DNA of 64,000 nt from SIG701 sp045539595. Its GTDB lineage: Bacteria > Bacillota > Clostridia > Oscillospirales > CAG-272. How positions within the stretch are numbered: the first letter of the stretch is position 1; the number at the start of each line of letters is the position of its first letter. The notes below the pieces were generated by a model that was given only the letters and a program-made list of their open reading frames with translations, did no database searches and was not told the DNA's origin. Below, one piece after another: positions 52,399 through 62,900 of the stretch. Position numbers and translations under genes: made by a program. The stretch is taken from contig JAZQFQ010000092.1 of NCBI GenBank assembly GCA_045539595.1, positions 7,648 to 71,647 on the forward strand, written 5' to 3'.

Positions 52399-54588
52399 AT
52401 GAAATGCATCCATGTTCCCTCCGGCGCCGGTAGACTCAGCCTGGGCCGGAGAGGGGAAAACCTGGCCCGGACGCTGGTCTTTGATGTCAGTGAGTGGGTG
52501 CGGCTCTACGGCGCGGGCAGCGTCCAGCTTTTGCACCAGCGCTCGGGGGACCTTTGCCCCTATCCCTGCGCCGTGATTCAGGACGCAGCCACGGTGAGCT
52601 GGAGCGTCACCAATGCGGACACCGCGCAGGAAGGTAACGGACGTTTAGAGTTGCATTATTATGTGGGCGACGCCCTGGTCAAGAGCTGCGTCTACCTCAC
52701 CGAGACCGCCCACTCACTGACCGACGATACCGCCGAGCCCCCGGAGCCTCAGCAGGGCTGGGTAGAGCAGGTACTGACAGAGGCGGCCAAAGCATCCACC
52801 GCCAACACCAAACCGCCCATCATGGGTGATAACGGAAACTGGCTGGTGTGGAACATCTCCATTTCGCAGTATGAGGACACCGGAGTCTATGCTGGCGGCG
52901 CCGCCCCCCATATCGGAGCCAACGGCAACTGGCTCGTTGGCACGCAGGACACCGGTGTATCCGCTACCGGTCCCCAGGGTGTGCAGGGCATTCAGGGTCC
53001 CACCGGGCCGGCAGGAGCCACAGGACCCACAGGTCCTCAAGGCGAAAGCGGCTTTTCCCCCACTGTAGATGTGACCGGCATAGACAACGGGCACCGGGTG
53101 ACCATCACCGACGCTGACGGCACGAAATCCTTTGATGTGATGGACGGCGGAGGCAACGTGAAGAGCGTCAACAGCATCACTCCCGATGAGGCGGGCAATG
53201 TGGCGGTGGAATTTCCTGAACTCGTTCAACCAGACTGGGACCAGAATGACCCCACTGCTCCTGATTATGTGAGGAATAGGCCATTTTACAATGAAGGTTT
53301 CGAACTTGATTTAAGTAATCCAACAGCGACATACGATTTTAGTTCTAGTTTCGGTTTCCTAAAGGTCAGCAACGACCCTAATGAATGGCCGACAAGCGAT
53401 GCCGACAAGATGCATTATCTTGTGAAAGGTGTGGACTACGGCCCGGATTCTACAGTAAACAACAACTGGGCTTACTATAACGCAAACGTATATTCGGTTA
53501 AGGTGGATGAAGATACGTCTATTTCTGTTCTTGCCGTTATCCGGCAAGAGAATACCGAAATCACGGTCGATTCGTATGGTAATTCTTACACCATGACGAA
53601 TCCCGAGATTGGCATTTGGGCGGCGTATGACCCCGGCGATAACAGTAAAACACTGCAACGTGTTTATTATGAAGATATCCATACCATCGACCCGAAGTTT
53701 ATTCCGGAAACTGAACCCAACGGAATGGTTGTGACGATCACCCAAGACGATAGCGGCAATCCTGCTGCGGACAAAACCTACGACGAGGTCTATGCAGCGG
53801 TGCATCAAGGCAGCAATGTTGCGTGCTATATGGACGGCCTGGTTTTGCAAGTCTTGTCAGCAAGTCCCGACGATGGCTTCATTCAGTTTCAAAGCGTGGG
53901 CGTGTTCCCGGAAGGGTCGGGAACGATTGGTATTACCTTGTGGTCAGATAACACCATCGAGATTGGGGAGGATTGTACCAATCCCATTCCATCCGAAGAC
54001 AGTATCAATGCTCTTATCGACGACAAGCTCCCCACCGCCCTGCCCAATCCCTATCCCCTGACCATCAACGGCACCGGCTATGACGGCTCTTCCCCGGTAA
54101 ATGTGGAGATTCCTCAAGGTGTGGGCGAGTGGGTTCTTTTGGGGAGTGCAGATAGCATTGATGCCGATGTTGTTGAAATTACAATTGAAAAAGATGTAAA
54201 CGGCAATGCTTTTTCGGTTGACGAACTTTTTATATACGGAGTTTTTCCCTCGGCTGCGGCAACATCAAATGTAGAACTTAAGCTGATATTGAACGATGAA
54301 TCTGCGATTGGTTTCGCAAACTGTGTTACCCAATCAACAATTACGAACCGTGGCGTGTATATTGATATTCCTAAAAAAGCTGGAATTCTGCGCCCAAATT
54401 GGGCAATGCATGGCGGATCTGGCACAACCTCCGTAACATCGGCTACGATAAACAAATATTCCGCCGTATATGATCTTGAAAAAATACTTGAGAGTTATAT
54501 TGTCGATAAAATTACCAAAATATCTTTTCTTGCTGGTGACGGTGGCGCTTTTAACACCTTAACTTGTTTCAGAGTGTACGGCAGATGA
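52399..54588 (+). CDS. Receptor-binding/tail fibre protein with collagen-like repeat
   Basis: The 729-aa protein has an N-terminal virion domain (about 1-120, FDVSEWVRLYGAGSVQLLHQR), duplicated MGDNGNWLVW / IGANGNWLVG modules, and a collagen-like stretch (GPQGVQGIQGPTGPAGATGP, about 195-220). A linker SFDVMDGGGNVKSVNSITPDEAGNVAVEFPE follows, then a long variable C-terminus. Base composition drops in GC from about 53,240, where the variable part begins. This suggests the receptor-binding end has been exchanged. Confidence 0.75.
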   Translation: MKCIHVPSGAGRLSLGRRGENLARTLVFDVSEWVRLYGAGSVQLLHQRSGDLCPYPCAVIQDAATVSWSVTNADTAQEGNGRLELHYYVGDALVKSCVYLTETAHSLTDDTAEPPEPQQGWVEQVLTEAAKASTANTKPPIMGDNGNWLVWNISISQYEDTGVYAGGAAPHIGANGNWLVGTQDTGVSATGPQGVQGIQGPTGPAGATGPTGPQGESGFSPTVDVTGIDNGHRVTITDADGTKSFDVMDGGGNVKSVNSITPDEAGNVAVEFPELVQPDWDQNDPTAPDYVRNRPFYNEGFELDLSNPTATYDFSSSFGFLKVSNDPNEWPTSDADKMHYLVKGVDYGPDSTVNNNWAYYNANVYSVKVDEDTSISVLAVIRQENTEITVDSYGNSYTMTNPEIGIWAAYDPGDNSKTLQRVYYEDIHTIDPKFIPETEPNGMVVTITQDDSGNPAADKTYDEVYAAVHQGSNVACYMDGLVLQVLSASPDDGFIQFQSVGVFPEGSGTIGITLWSDNTIEIGEDCTNPIPSEDSINALIDDKLPTALPNPYPLTINGTGYDGSSPVNVEIPQGVGEWVLLGSADSIDADVVEITIEKDVNGNAFSVDELFIYGVFPSAAATSNVELKLILNDESAIGFANCVTQSTITNRGVYIDIPKKAGILRPNWAMHGGSGTTSVTSATINKYSAVYDLEKILESYIVDKITKISFLAGDGGAFNTLTCFRVYGR

Positions 54589-54604
54589 AATGGAGAGTGT
54601 ATAA

Positions 54605-55120
54605 ATGAAAAAATACATCAACGGTGAGTATATCGAATTGACTGGCGAAGAAATCGCCGCCGTGAAAGCGGAACAGACCAAGCATGGACTGATGGAGAAA
54701 TACCGTCCCCTGACCGCCGAGGAAGTCAGCCGGATGGTCATTGCCCAGCAGGTCAACGCCCTTTCCGTGGACGATAACACCGCCCTGCGGATGGTGGAGT
54801 TTTATCCGGAGTGGGCGGAAAGCACCGCCTACTCCGTGGGTTACAAGGTGCAGAGAAACGGCAGGCTGTGGCGGTGCATCCAAGCCCACACGGCGATCGT
54901 GACATGGGAACCGGAGAACGCCTCCGCCCTGTGGGCGCAGGTCAACGAGACCCACAGCGGCGCGGCAGATGACCCCATCCCCTACGAGGACAACATGGCG
55001 CTGACCGCCGGGCTGTACTATGTGCAGGACTACGTGGTGTACCGCTGCACCCGGGACACCGGGAATCCCGTATACAATCCGCTGGCCGAATTGGTGGGCG
55101 TGTATGTGGAGGAAGTATAA
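54605..55120 (+). CDS. Carbohydrate-binding tail-associated protein
   Basis: The 171-aa protein has MKKYINGEYIELTGEEIAAVKAEQ, then VEFYPEWAESTAYSVGYKVQRNGRLWRCIQAHTAIVTWEPENASALW, a chitin-binding-like (CBM5/12 type) module with conserved Trp and Tyr. A second beta region with YYVQDYVVYRCTRDTGNP follows. It may bind wall or surface glycans. It lies between the fibre and the amidase. Confidence 0.7.
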   Translation: MKKYINGEYIELTGEEIAAVKAEQTKHGLMEKYRPLTAEEVSRMVIAQQVNALSVDDNTALRMVEFYPEWAESTAYSVGYKVQRNGRLWRCIQAHTAIVTWEPENASALWAQVNETHSGAADDPIPYEDNMALTAGLYYVQDYVVYRCTRDTGNPVYNPLAELVGVYVEEV

Positions 55121-55906
55121 ATGCAAATCGCCATCGACGCAGGCCACGGCCTGTATACCGCGGGTAAGCGGTGCTTAGCATCCCTGGACCCGGCGGAGAC
55201 ACGGGAATGGGTACTCAACGACCGGATCGCGTCCCAGGTGGTGGAGCACCTGGAGCGCTGCGGCGTTGACACCCTGCGGCTGGACGATGTCACCGGCAAG
55301 ACCGATGTGCCTCTCAGCAAGCGCTGCGGCACTGCCAACGCCTGGAGGGCTGACCTGTGCGTCAGCATCCATCACAACGCCGGGATCAACGGCGGCAGCG
55401 GCGGCGGCGCCGTGGTGTACGTCTATTCCGGCCCCCACTCCGCCAGGTCGGACAAGCTGCAGCGCAACGTCTATGATGGCCTCATTTCCGCCGTGGGCAG
55501 GTTCGGCAACCGTGCCAACCCGCTGACCGACGCCGATCTGTATATGGTCCGGGAGACCGATATGCCCGCCGTGCTGGTGGAGGTGGGCTTTATGGACAGC
55601 CGGAACGACGTGCCGCTGATCCTGGACGCAGCGTGGGCAGCCAGGGCAGCCGAGGGCATTGCCCGGGGCATCTGTAATACCGCCGGTGTCCGCTGGGTGG
55701 AGGAGTTTAAGCCATACCTGGCCAGAGTCACCGCCGCCAGCCTCAACATCCGGGCGGAGGCCGCCGCCAGCGCCCCAAAGACCGGCGCGCTGGTGCAGGG
55801 CGAGACCGTCCTGATCGCCGGGGAGCAGCTCAACGGCACCACCCGCTGGGGTAAACTCAACCTGGGGCTTGGTTGGGTGAGTCTGGAGTATACGGAGAGA
55901 GCGTGA
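55121..55906 (+). CDS. Endolysin: N-acetylmuramoyl-L-alanine amidase with SH3-like domain
   Basis: The 261-aa enzyme cuts the amide bond between muramic acid and the peptide. Amidase_3 motifs: DAGHG (zinc His9), PAETREWVLND (Glu), SIHHNAG (His84/85) and AVLVEVGFMDS (catalytic Glu). From about residue 200 an SH3b-type wall-binding domain follows (ASLNIRAEAAASAPKTGALVQGETVLIAGEQ...WGKLNLGLGWVSLEY). GGAGGAAG overlaps the previous stop. Confidence 0.92.
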   Translation: MQIAIDAGHGLYTAGKRCLASLDPAETREWVLNDRIASQVVEHLERCGVDTLRLDDVTGKTDVPLSKRCGTANAWRADLCVSIHHNAGINGGSGGGAVVYVYSGPHSARSDKLQRNVYDGLISAVGRFGNRANPLTDADLYMVRETDMPAVLVEVGFMDSRNDVPLILDAAWAARAAEGIARGICNTAGVRWVEEFKPYLARVTAASLNIRAEAAASAPKTGALVQGETVLIAGEQLNGTTRWGKLNLGLGWVSLEYTERA

Positions 55907-55951
55907 ATTCCTTTACGCATCGGTGCCGCACAGCGGCGCACGCGTGAAAAA

Positions 55952-55975
55952 TAAGGGCACCTTCGGGTGCCCTTA
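55952..55975 (+). terminator. TTCG-loop hairpin after the amidase
   Basis: TAAGGGCACC-TTCG-GGTGCCCTTA forms a perfect 10-bp stem with a stable tetraloop, 45 nt after the amidase stop. Only a weak pyrimidine tail follows, so it may be a partial terminator before the internal virion genes. Confidence 0.6.
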
Positions 55976-55999
55976 CCCGCATCTGCAAAGGAGAATACT

Positions 56000-56917
56000 A
56001 TGGCCACTTCTTTTAACGACTACAAAAACCCCTATATCGAGAGCATCTATGAGCAAAAGCGCAAGGCTGCCGAGGATGCCCTCACTTCTGCGTATCAGCA
56101 GAACATGGCGAATCTGGACACTCAGGCAGAGGAAACCACCGCCGCTTATGACACGCAGCGCAGCAGGCTTCAATCCAGCTATGAGCAGGCATTGCACAAC
56201 TACGGCGAGTACGCCAACGCCAGCGGCCTCAACAGCGGCGCACAGGCGCAGGCCCGGCTTGCCTACGGCGCACAGAATCAGAGCGGCATGTCCTCCCTCG
56301 CAGATGCGGAGGCTGCAGCACTGCGCGAAATCGGCAGGCAGAGGACTGCCGCCAAGAACGAATATAACGCGGATGTTGCCGCAAACAGGTCTGCACATGA
56401 TACCGACTTCTACAATGCGCTTTACTCCGCATGGCAAGACCAGGTGGCTCAGGAGAAGCAAGACAGGGACCACTATTATGATATTGCCATGGCAGCGATC
56501 CGCACCGGAACCATGCCCGATTCCGACACTCTTTCCCGAGCCGGCATTGACGCATCCACGGCGGCAACTATGGCGGCCTATTACCGGGGTGGCCTGTCCG
56601 GAAGCACGCCTGATACCGAGGAAATCGGTGAAACCCTTACCAAGGAAATCGGTGAAACCCTTACCAAGCCCCACGAGCCGACACCCACTGACTCCGACTA
56701 CGCAGCCCATTTGATTGGGCCGGCAACCGGTGCTGGCGCCTACAACACAGTTTCAAATTACATCAATTCCGGCAACCTGACTGCGGCTAACAGTGCTCTG
56801 GCGATGTATTCGACCTTACTTACGACAACGCAGTACAACCAGCTTCTTTCTAGAATCAACAGTGCCGCCAATACCGGCTCCGGCGGCGGCGGAAAGTTTA
56901 CAGCTATGACCAGATAA
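56000..56917 (+). CDS. Internal virion protein-like, 305 aa
   Basis: MATSFNDYKNPYIESIYEQKRKAAEDALTSAYQQNMANLDTQAEETTAAYDTQRSRLQ is a long helical protein with Ala, Gln and Asn. It has the LNSGAQAQARLAYGAQNQSGMSSL segment, typical of internal or ejection proteins of Bacillota podoviruses. Two tandem 24-nt units (56,621-56,668) encode EIGETLTK twice. AAAGGAG precedes the ATG at 56,000. Confidence 0.6.
   Translation: MATSFNDYKNPYIESIYEQKRKAAEDALTSAYQQNMANLDTQAEETTAAYDTQRSRLQSSYEQALHNYGEYANASGLNSGAQAQARLAYGAQNQSGMSSLADAEAAALREIGRQRTAAKNEYNADVAANRSAHDTDFYNALYSAWQDQVAQEKQDRDHYYDIAMAAIRTGTMPDSDTLSRAGIDASTAATMAAYYRGGLSGSTPDTEEIGETLTKEIGETLTKPHEPTPTDSDYAAHLIGPATGAGAYNTVSNYINSGNLTAANSALAMYSTLLTTTQYNQLLSRINSAANTGSGGGGKFTAMTR
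56621..56668 (+). repeat. Tandem 24-bp repeat, two copies
   Basis: Two perfect copies of a 24-bp unit (56,621-56,644 and 56,645-56,668) each encode EIGETLTK within the internal virion protein gene. The in-frame unit can expand or contract without harm to the frame. Confidence 0.8.
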
Positions 56918-56927
56918 GGGGGTCGCT

Positions 56928-59900
56928 ATGGCAAATATGACCTTTGCCCAGTCCGTTGAGGCAGGGCGCAGTCAGGGGCGTGTGTCCCATTCCAAGGCGA
57001 TGGAGAATTACAAACAGACCCAGCGGAAGATCGACAGTGCAGTGCCCCGCCAAGCCGCATCTTCCAGCTCCACCATCGCCACCAAGACCTCCAAATCCTT
57101 CCCTGATCAGCAGGCTCAGCAGGAGCGTACATCCTATCTTCGGGGCCTTGACCTGGATGCCGCCCGTTCACGACTGTCCGAACTGGAAACGGCAGAGGAC
57201 ACCAGACGCGCAATCGGCAATAACATGGCTCAGGTGAATCGCTTCCTCCCCGGCAGCGCTACCTGGCAAAGGCTGCAGGACGAGTCTAAAGCTGCACAGG
57301 AGGAGAGAGACCGGCTTCGGCAGGACATTGCGGCCGCGGAGTTTATCCAAATCTCTGACCGTTATCAAGCAATGAAGAGTGCGCCGAACTATCACTCCAA
57401 TCTCAAAAGAAACGGCATTGAGCCGTGGAAACTGGATGATTCCGCAGCTTGGGCTACTGAGGAAGAGGCGGATACCTTCTACTACATCCGTAACACCCAA
57501 GGTGAGGAAGCGGCGTTGGATTATCTTCGCTTCATGGGCGATGAGTGGAATTATCGGTCTGCGCAGGTGGATGCTGAAAGCATTCAACGCGTAAAGAATC
57601 CCGTTGCCAAAGCATTGAGCACCGGTGCGTATGGCTTTGCCGCCGGTTTGGATCAGTTCAGAAGCGGCGTTGCCCAGACTGCAGCCAGTCTTTCCGGCGA
57701 CGTTCTTCCCACATCCTCTTTCCAGCAGGCCAGCGCCATGCTCCGGGACGACCTGAGCGGCGTCGGTAGAGTGGCCTATGACGTGCTGAACACCACCGGC
57801 AACATGGTCCCCTCTATTGTAGCCGGTGCGATCGCTGGCCCTGCCGGTGCGCTTGTCGGTTCCGGCACGATGGCATCTGGTGTTTTCGGCAACAGCTACA
57901 ACTCCGCCCGTAAACAAGGCTACAGCGATGCGCAGGCAAAGGGATATGCGTCCATTACTGCCGCCAGCGAAGCACTGCTCCAGTATTTTCTCGGCGGTAT
58001 CGGCGCACTGGGCGGCAAGGTGACAAACAGCGTCGTACAGAGAAGCGTACAGAATATCCGCGCTGCCGCTGGACGTGTCGCTGCGGAGCTGGGGCTGCGC
58101 ATGGGCGCAGAATTCACCGAGGAATACTTGCAGGAGACACTTGACCCGGTGTTCCGCAATCTAATGTTGGACGAAAAAAATAAGTTTAAACTGGTCAGCC
58201 AGGAACAGGCTTATGCCGGCCTTTTGGGCGCACTGTCCGCCGGACTGCTGGAGGGCGGCGGTGTCGTTGCCTCTAACCTGACCAACCGAACTGCCCAGCC
58301 CAATGTGACTCAACCTGACCAAACACCTTCTGTGGCCCAGCCAACTATTCAAAACCCGGGCGAGGCCGAGACACAAGCGACTGTCCCGTCTACTTTGCCC
58401 ACGCTCAGCCAGAACGCCACATTGCAGACCGCCCTTGTGGAATACCGCAACACCGGCGTTACCACCAACCGTGTCGCAGAAATGGTTCTTTCCGACCCGG
58501 AAGCTTTGCGTGAACTGAACATCACGCCAGACGGAAGAACACGCAGCCAGCAGCGTGCAATGGTAAAGCAGGCCATTGCGCAGGCCATTGCGCCCAGAGC
58601 ACAGGTAATGCCTATGCCTGTTCATTCCGAGGTTGACGCGCCTGTTGCAACAGGGTACAATTTTAACCAGGAAGAAACACAGAAAGGTGTGAACGAGGAT
58701 GAAGCCCATACGGTTGATGACGGAGGAAGAACGACTGGCATTAGCACGCTCCAAAGAACCGCCTACAGAGGAACAGGAGCAGGAACTGTTCGAGGAGACT
58801 CTTCAGGCGTGTCGGAAGTGGGAGGAGTACATTCAGACTCCGCAGGGAAAGAAAGCGGACGAGGAATTGCACCGCAAGATGAAGCCGCTATTCGATCTGA
58901 TAGAGAACTCAGCCATACAGTAACATCCGCTGTTCCGACTGTACCTTGGGTCCAGGGACACACTACCCCTCCTGCGGACGGCACCGATATAAAGGCAGAG
59001 GTAGACCTCGCGGCAGCCTATGGCATTCCAGCCTTTGTCGTCGATTCGGTTACATGGGATAAGTTTGCGCCGCGCACTAGGTCTGGTGCTGCGGCACCTG
59101 CGTTTTCAGAAAACGGACAGATCTATTTTCGCGACACTATACCGCAAAGAGCAAGAGGCACATATGCCCGTCACGAACTCACACATGTAATGAAACAAGT
59201 CGGGTTCGAGCCGTACCTTGACTTTATCCAGTGCGTCCCGCAGAAGATAAATTTAAGCAGCAAAGCAGCGCAAAGAGCTATAAACGCACTTGCACAGCAC
59301 CGCGGCATATCCTTATCTACCGCGACGGCATCTGATGCTCGCAACCTTTGGGACGAGCTTGCGTCATCCGTTTATGGTGTTTGTGCTGACCCGAACTCCG
59401 TTCCACAGGAGATTCGGGATATGTTCTATGACTTTGATGCGTTTATTGGTGAAATGGAGGACATTCACCGGCAGTTCCGGGAAAGCAAACAAGCCTCCTC
59501 TGCGATTGGATTTGGCGTTAGCACCCCCAGCCTGACCATATCTCTTGAGCAGGACGGTGCACCCGGCACGGCACCCACCCAGTTCAGATATCAGGAGCAA
59601 ACCTTCACTGAACAGGATTATGAGGCAATGCCGGATGCGGCTGACGACCGCCACCGTATCATCAGAGAGCAGGAGTCTCTCTCTCGGGCGCGGGCAAAAC
59701 TCAGCGATATTGATGCGGAAATCCGGCGTGACTCAGCCAGCGGTCAGGCCCTTTTGGAGCGCACCATGCAAGGATTGGACACCAATCGCATCTGGACTGC
59801 TGCGGAAAATGACCTCGCGTATTCTATTTTTGACCGCATGATGACCAGAGCCAGAGAGACTGGTGACTACACCGCTTCCTATGGAGGCTATACCATCGCT

Positions 59901-62900
59901 GAATGGCGCAGGGTCATCCGGGACAAAGGCACAGCGGAGGCGCAAGCGCTTCAGGCGCGCCGCAAATGGTCTGCATCTGACCGGGATTCTGTTTTCAATG
60001 AAGCGACAGACATCGTCTCCGACTCCGAACTCAGCACGGAGGAGCAGGCCGGAGTCATTCGGGACGTTGACCAGTTCATGCGTGAGATTGAGGAGGTTCC
60101 TGGTCGACATCGCGCGGATGAACACACACACGGTAGCCAAAACGCCTCTTTTATTGAGGACTCTCCTGAGTCTCGTGAGGCTCTGGTAGGTATCATTGAG
60201 CGCATTGCCCAGCACAGAGGTATAACGAGAACGGTTTTATCCGGTAAACTGAATGGACTTCACTCCTTCATTCGCAAAAGCATGCTTAAGATGGACGCAT
60301 CTGTGCTTGAGGATTACGCCACCCGTTCCGCCCTTGCCGTCGCCAACGATATGGTCACACCTGATCACGGCGAAATGCTCAAGACACTGCAAGTGCTTTC
60401 TCATCTGTTCAATCCAAAAACGTGGTTCAGAAACGTTGTCGGCAACACGGCGTTTGCGACTGCTGATGCTACAGCTCTCGGTGCTGCGTCGCTCTTTGAC
60501 ATTCTCCTTGCCAAGCGCACCGGCACCCGGTCTGTCGTGGTCGGGCCCCAGCCGTTTAGTAAAGAGACAATCAGCGCAAAGGAGGCGGCATTCTGGCAGT
60601 CTGTTTGTGCGGTCTATCTGGATGTTGACCTCACCGGCGAGATTAACCGCTACGGCCAGAAGAAAAGCCGCACGTTCCGAATGGGTGGAACAAAAACAGG
60701 CGCACTCACCCGGTTCATGTCGAAGCTGGAACGCAATCTGAGCTATGCGTTGACCTCCACCGATCAGATGGCAAAGGGCGGCGTACAGGCGACGCAAACT
60801 GCCCGCATACAGCGCATGCTGGACTCCGGGGTGATCGACCCGAACCGTATCGGTGACATCTCTCCAGGCGAGTACGCTGACCAGCGTGGCGCAGACTTGG
60901 CAAGATACAGAACATTTCAGGACAACTCAAAAATGGCGGCTGTGTCAAAGACTGCGCATGATGCCCTCAATTTAATGGGCATTGGTAACAGCGGCAGACA
61001 AATCAACGGCCATACGGTACACTCTTTCGGTCTCGGTGATTTACTCAATCCCTATCCGGGCGTACCCGGCAACATCGCCAGCAGGGCCGCGGAGTATTCC
61101 CCGGTCGCCTTTGTAAACGGCATTGTCAACGTAACGAAGGCATTTAAAGCCGGCAAAACCGCCACTGTTGCACAGCAGGCCAGTGCAGTTATGCAGTTGA
61201 GCCGCGGCCTTACCGGGTCTGCAATGATCGGCCTTGCCGCCCTTGCTGCGGCAAAGGGCTTGCTCCGCTCCTCTGCTGATGACGAGGATAAAGATGTTGA
61301 CAAATTGAACCGCTCTGAAGGCTTGAACGGAATCCAAATCAACATCAGCGGTATGGTGAGAATGCTTGCCGGCGAAAGCACTGAGTGGCAGAAAGACGAC
61401 CGTCTAGCCTCGCTGGATTTTCTTCAGCCCATAAATTCATGGCTTGCCCTTGGCTGCTTTGTGAACAGCTATCTTAAAGGCGACCAGGAATACGATGCGC
61501 TCACTGCTTCTATTGATGCGTTCGGCAGCTCTATCGAGGATTTCCCGGTACTCCAAACGATTCAGGATATCGTTGACGATGTGAGATATAACGATACCGG
61601 CCTTTTGTCCGCCGTTCTTCAGGAATCCGCCTCCAGTGCAATTACCTCTGTCGTGCCATCTCTAGTCAGAAACGTAGCCACCGCAAGTGACCCTTACCAG
61701 CGTGACTTGTACTCCGGTGAGTTCGGAGCCGTCAGTCTTTACGACTGGATCAGCCAGAACACGGGGATACAGAGCGCATTTCTTTCCGGCCTTGCCGATT
61801 TTTTGGACGGAACGATGAAACTGTCCAGCAGCGTTTCCTCCGTAATGAATGCCGTTCCCGGCGTTCGGTATCTGCTGCCTCAAAAGTTGGACAACTACGG
61901 ACAGCCTATGAACTACACAGGAAACCGTGGTTTGGATGTGGCAAATGCGCTTTTCCTGCCCGGCTCCATCAACACCTATCGCCAAAGGGATGTGTCCAGG
62001 GAACTTGCGTCGGTTGCTTCCGCTTCCGGTGTCAGTAATTTTTACCCCAACAGAAACCCGGTTTCCACCGTGGAATACGAGGGAGAGAAGCATGTACTAA
62101 CCTATGCCCAGCGGCAGGAGTATCAGAAGAATTACGGCCTGCTCTATGACGACATGGCATCCTTCCTTATCCAATCCGATGAGTACAAGGCTGCAGACGC
62201 TGCCACGAGGGTAGATATGTTCTCAATGCTTGAATCGATCGCGTCTGCGCAGGCAAAGGTAAACTACATGGAAAGCGTAGGCATAGATTACTCCGGCTCC
62301 GATGCGGCAAAACTGATCGCACGAGTCAACCTGTTTAGCGAGGCTGGAATATATTTCCCTATGTACTACACACTGAAAGCCGGCATTTCCGAAATTGACG
62401 AGAGTACATCTTCCACAAAACTGGTAGATAAACTAAATCTGCTGAACAATTCCGGCCTTGATATCCAGCAACAGGCAACAGTCTACTACCACATGGTAAC
62501 AAGCATGGACAGCAAGAAGATCAACGAGGCATCAAAGGCTGGTGTAGGCTCATCCGCGCTGGAACTGTGGGGTTACCGCTTCAAATTACTGGATGAGTTG
62601 AACAACTCCGACAATGCGCAAAAGCGCAGACTGCTGTTTTCTACTTCCGGCTTGTCTTCGGCCCAAAAGCAAGCATTGGATGAAATTCTGATCAACGACG
62701 GAATATACATTCCGAAGGATGTGACCGTAGATTACTCTGACGAGAATGCATTCTATGTCTCCCAAATGTCAGATGCGGGGAAGCGCAGATACAATTCCTT
62801 TGTCAATGGCCAGCTTTCCGGCGAGGAATGGAGCAGAATCTACTCGAACTACTCCTCTATGAATAAGGCAGACATCATCTCCGGTTTGGTTTCTGAAGGA

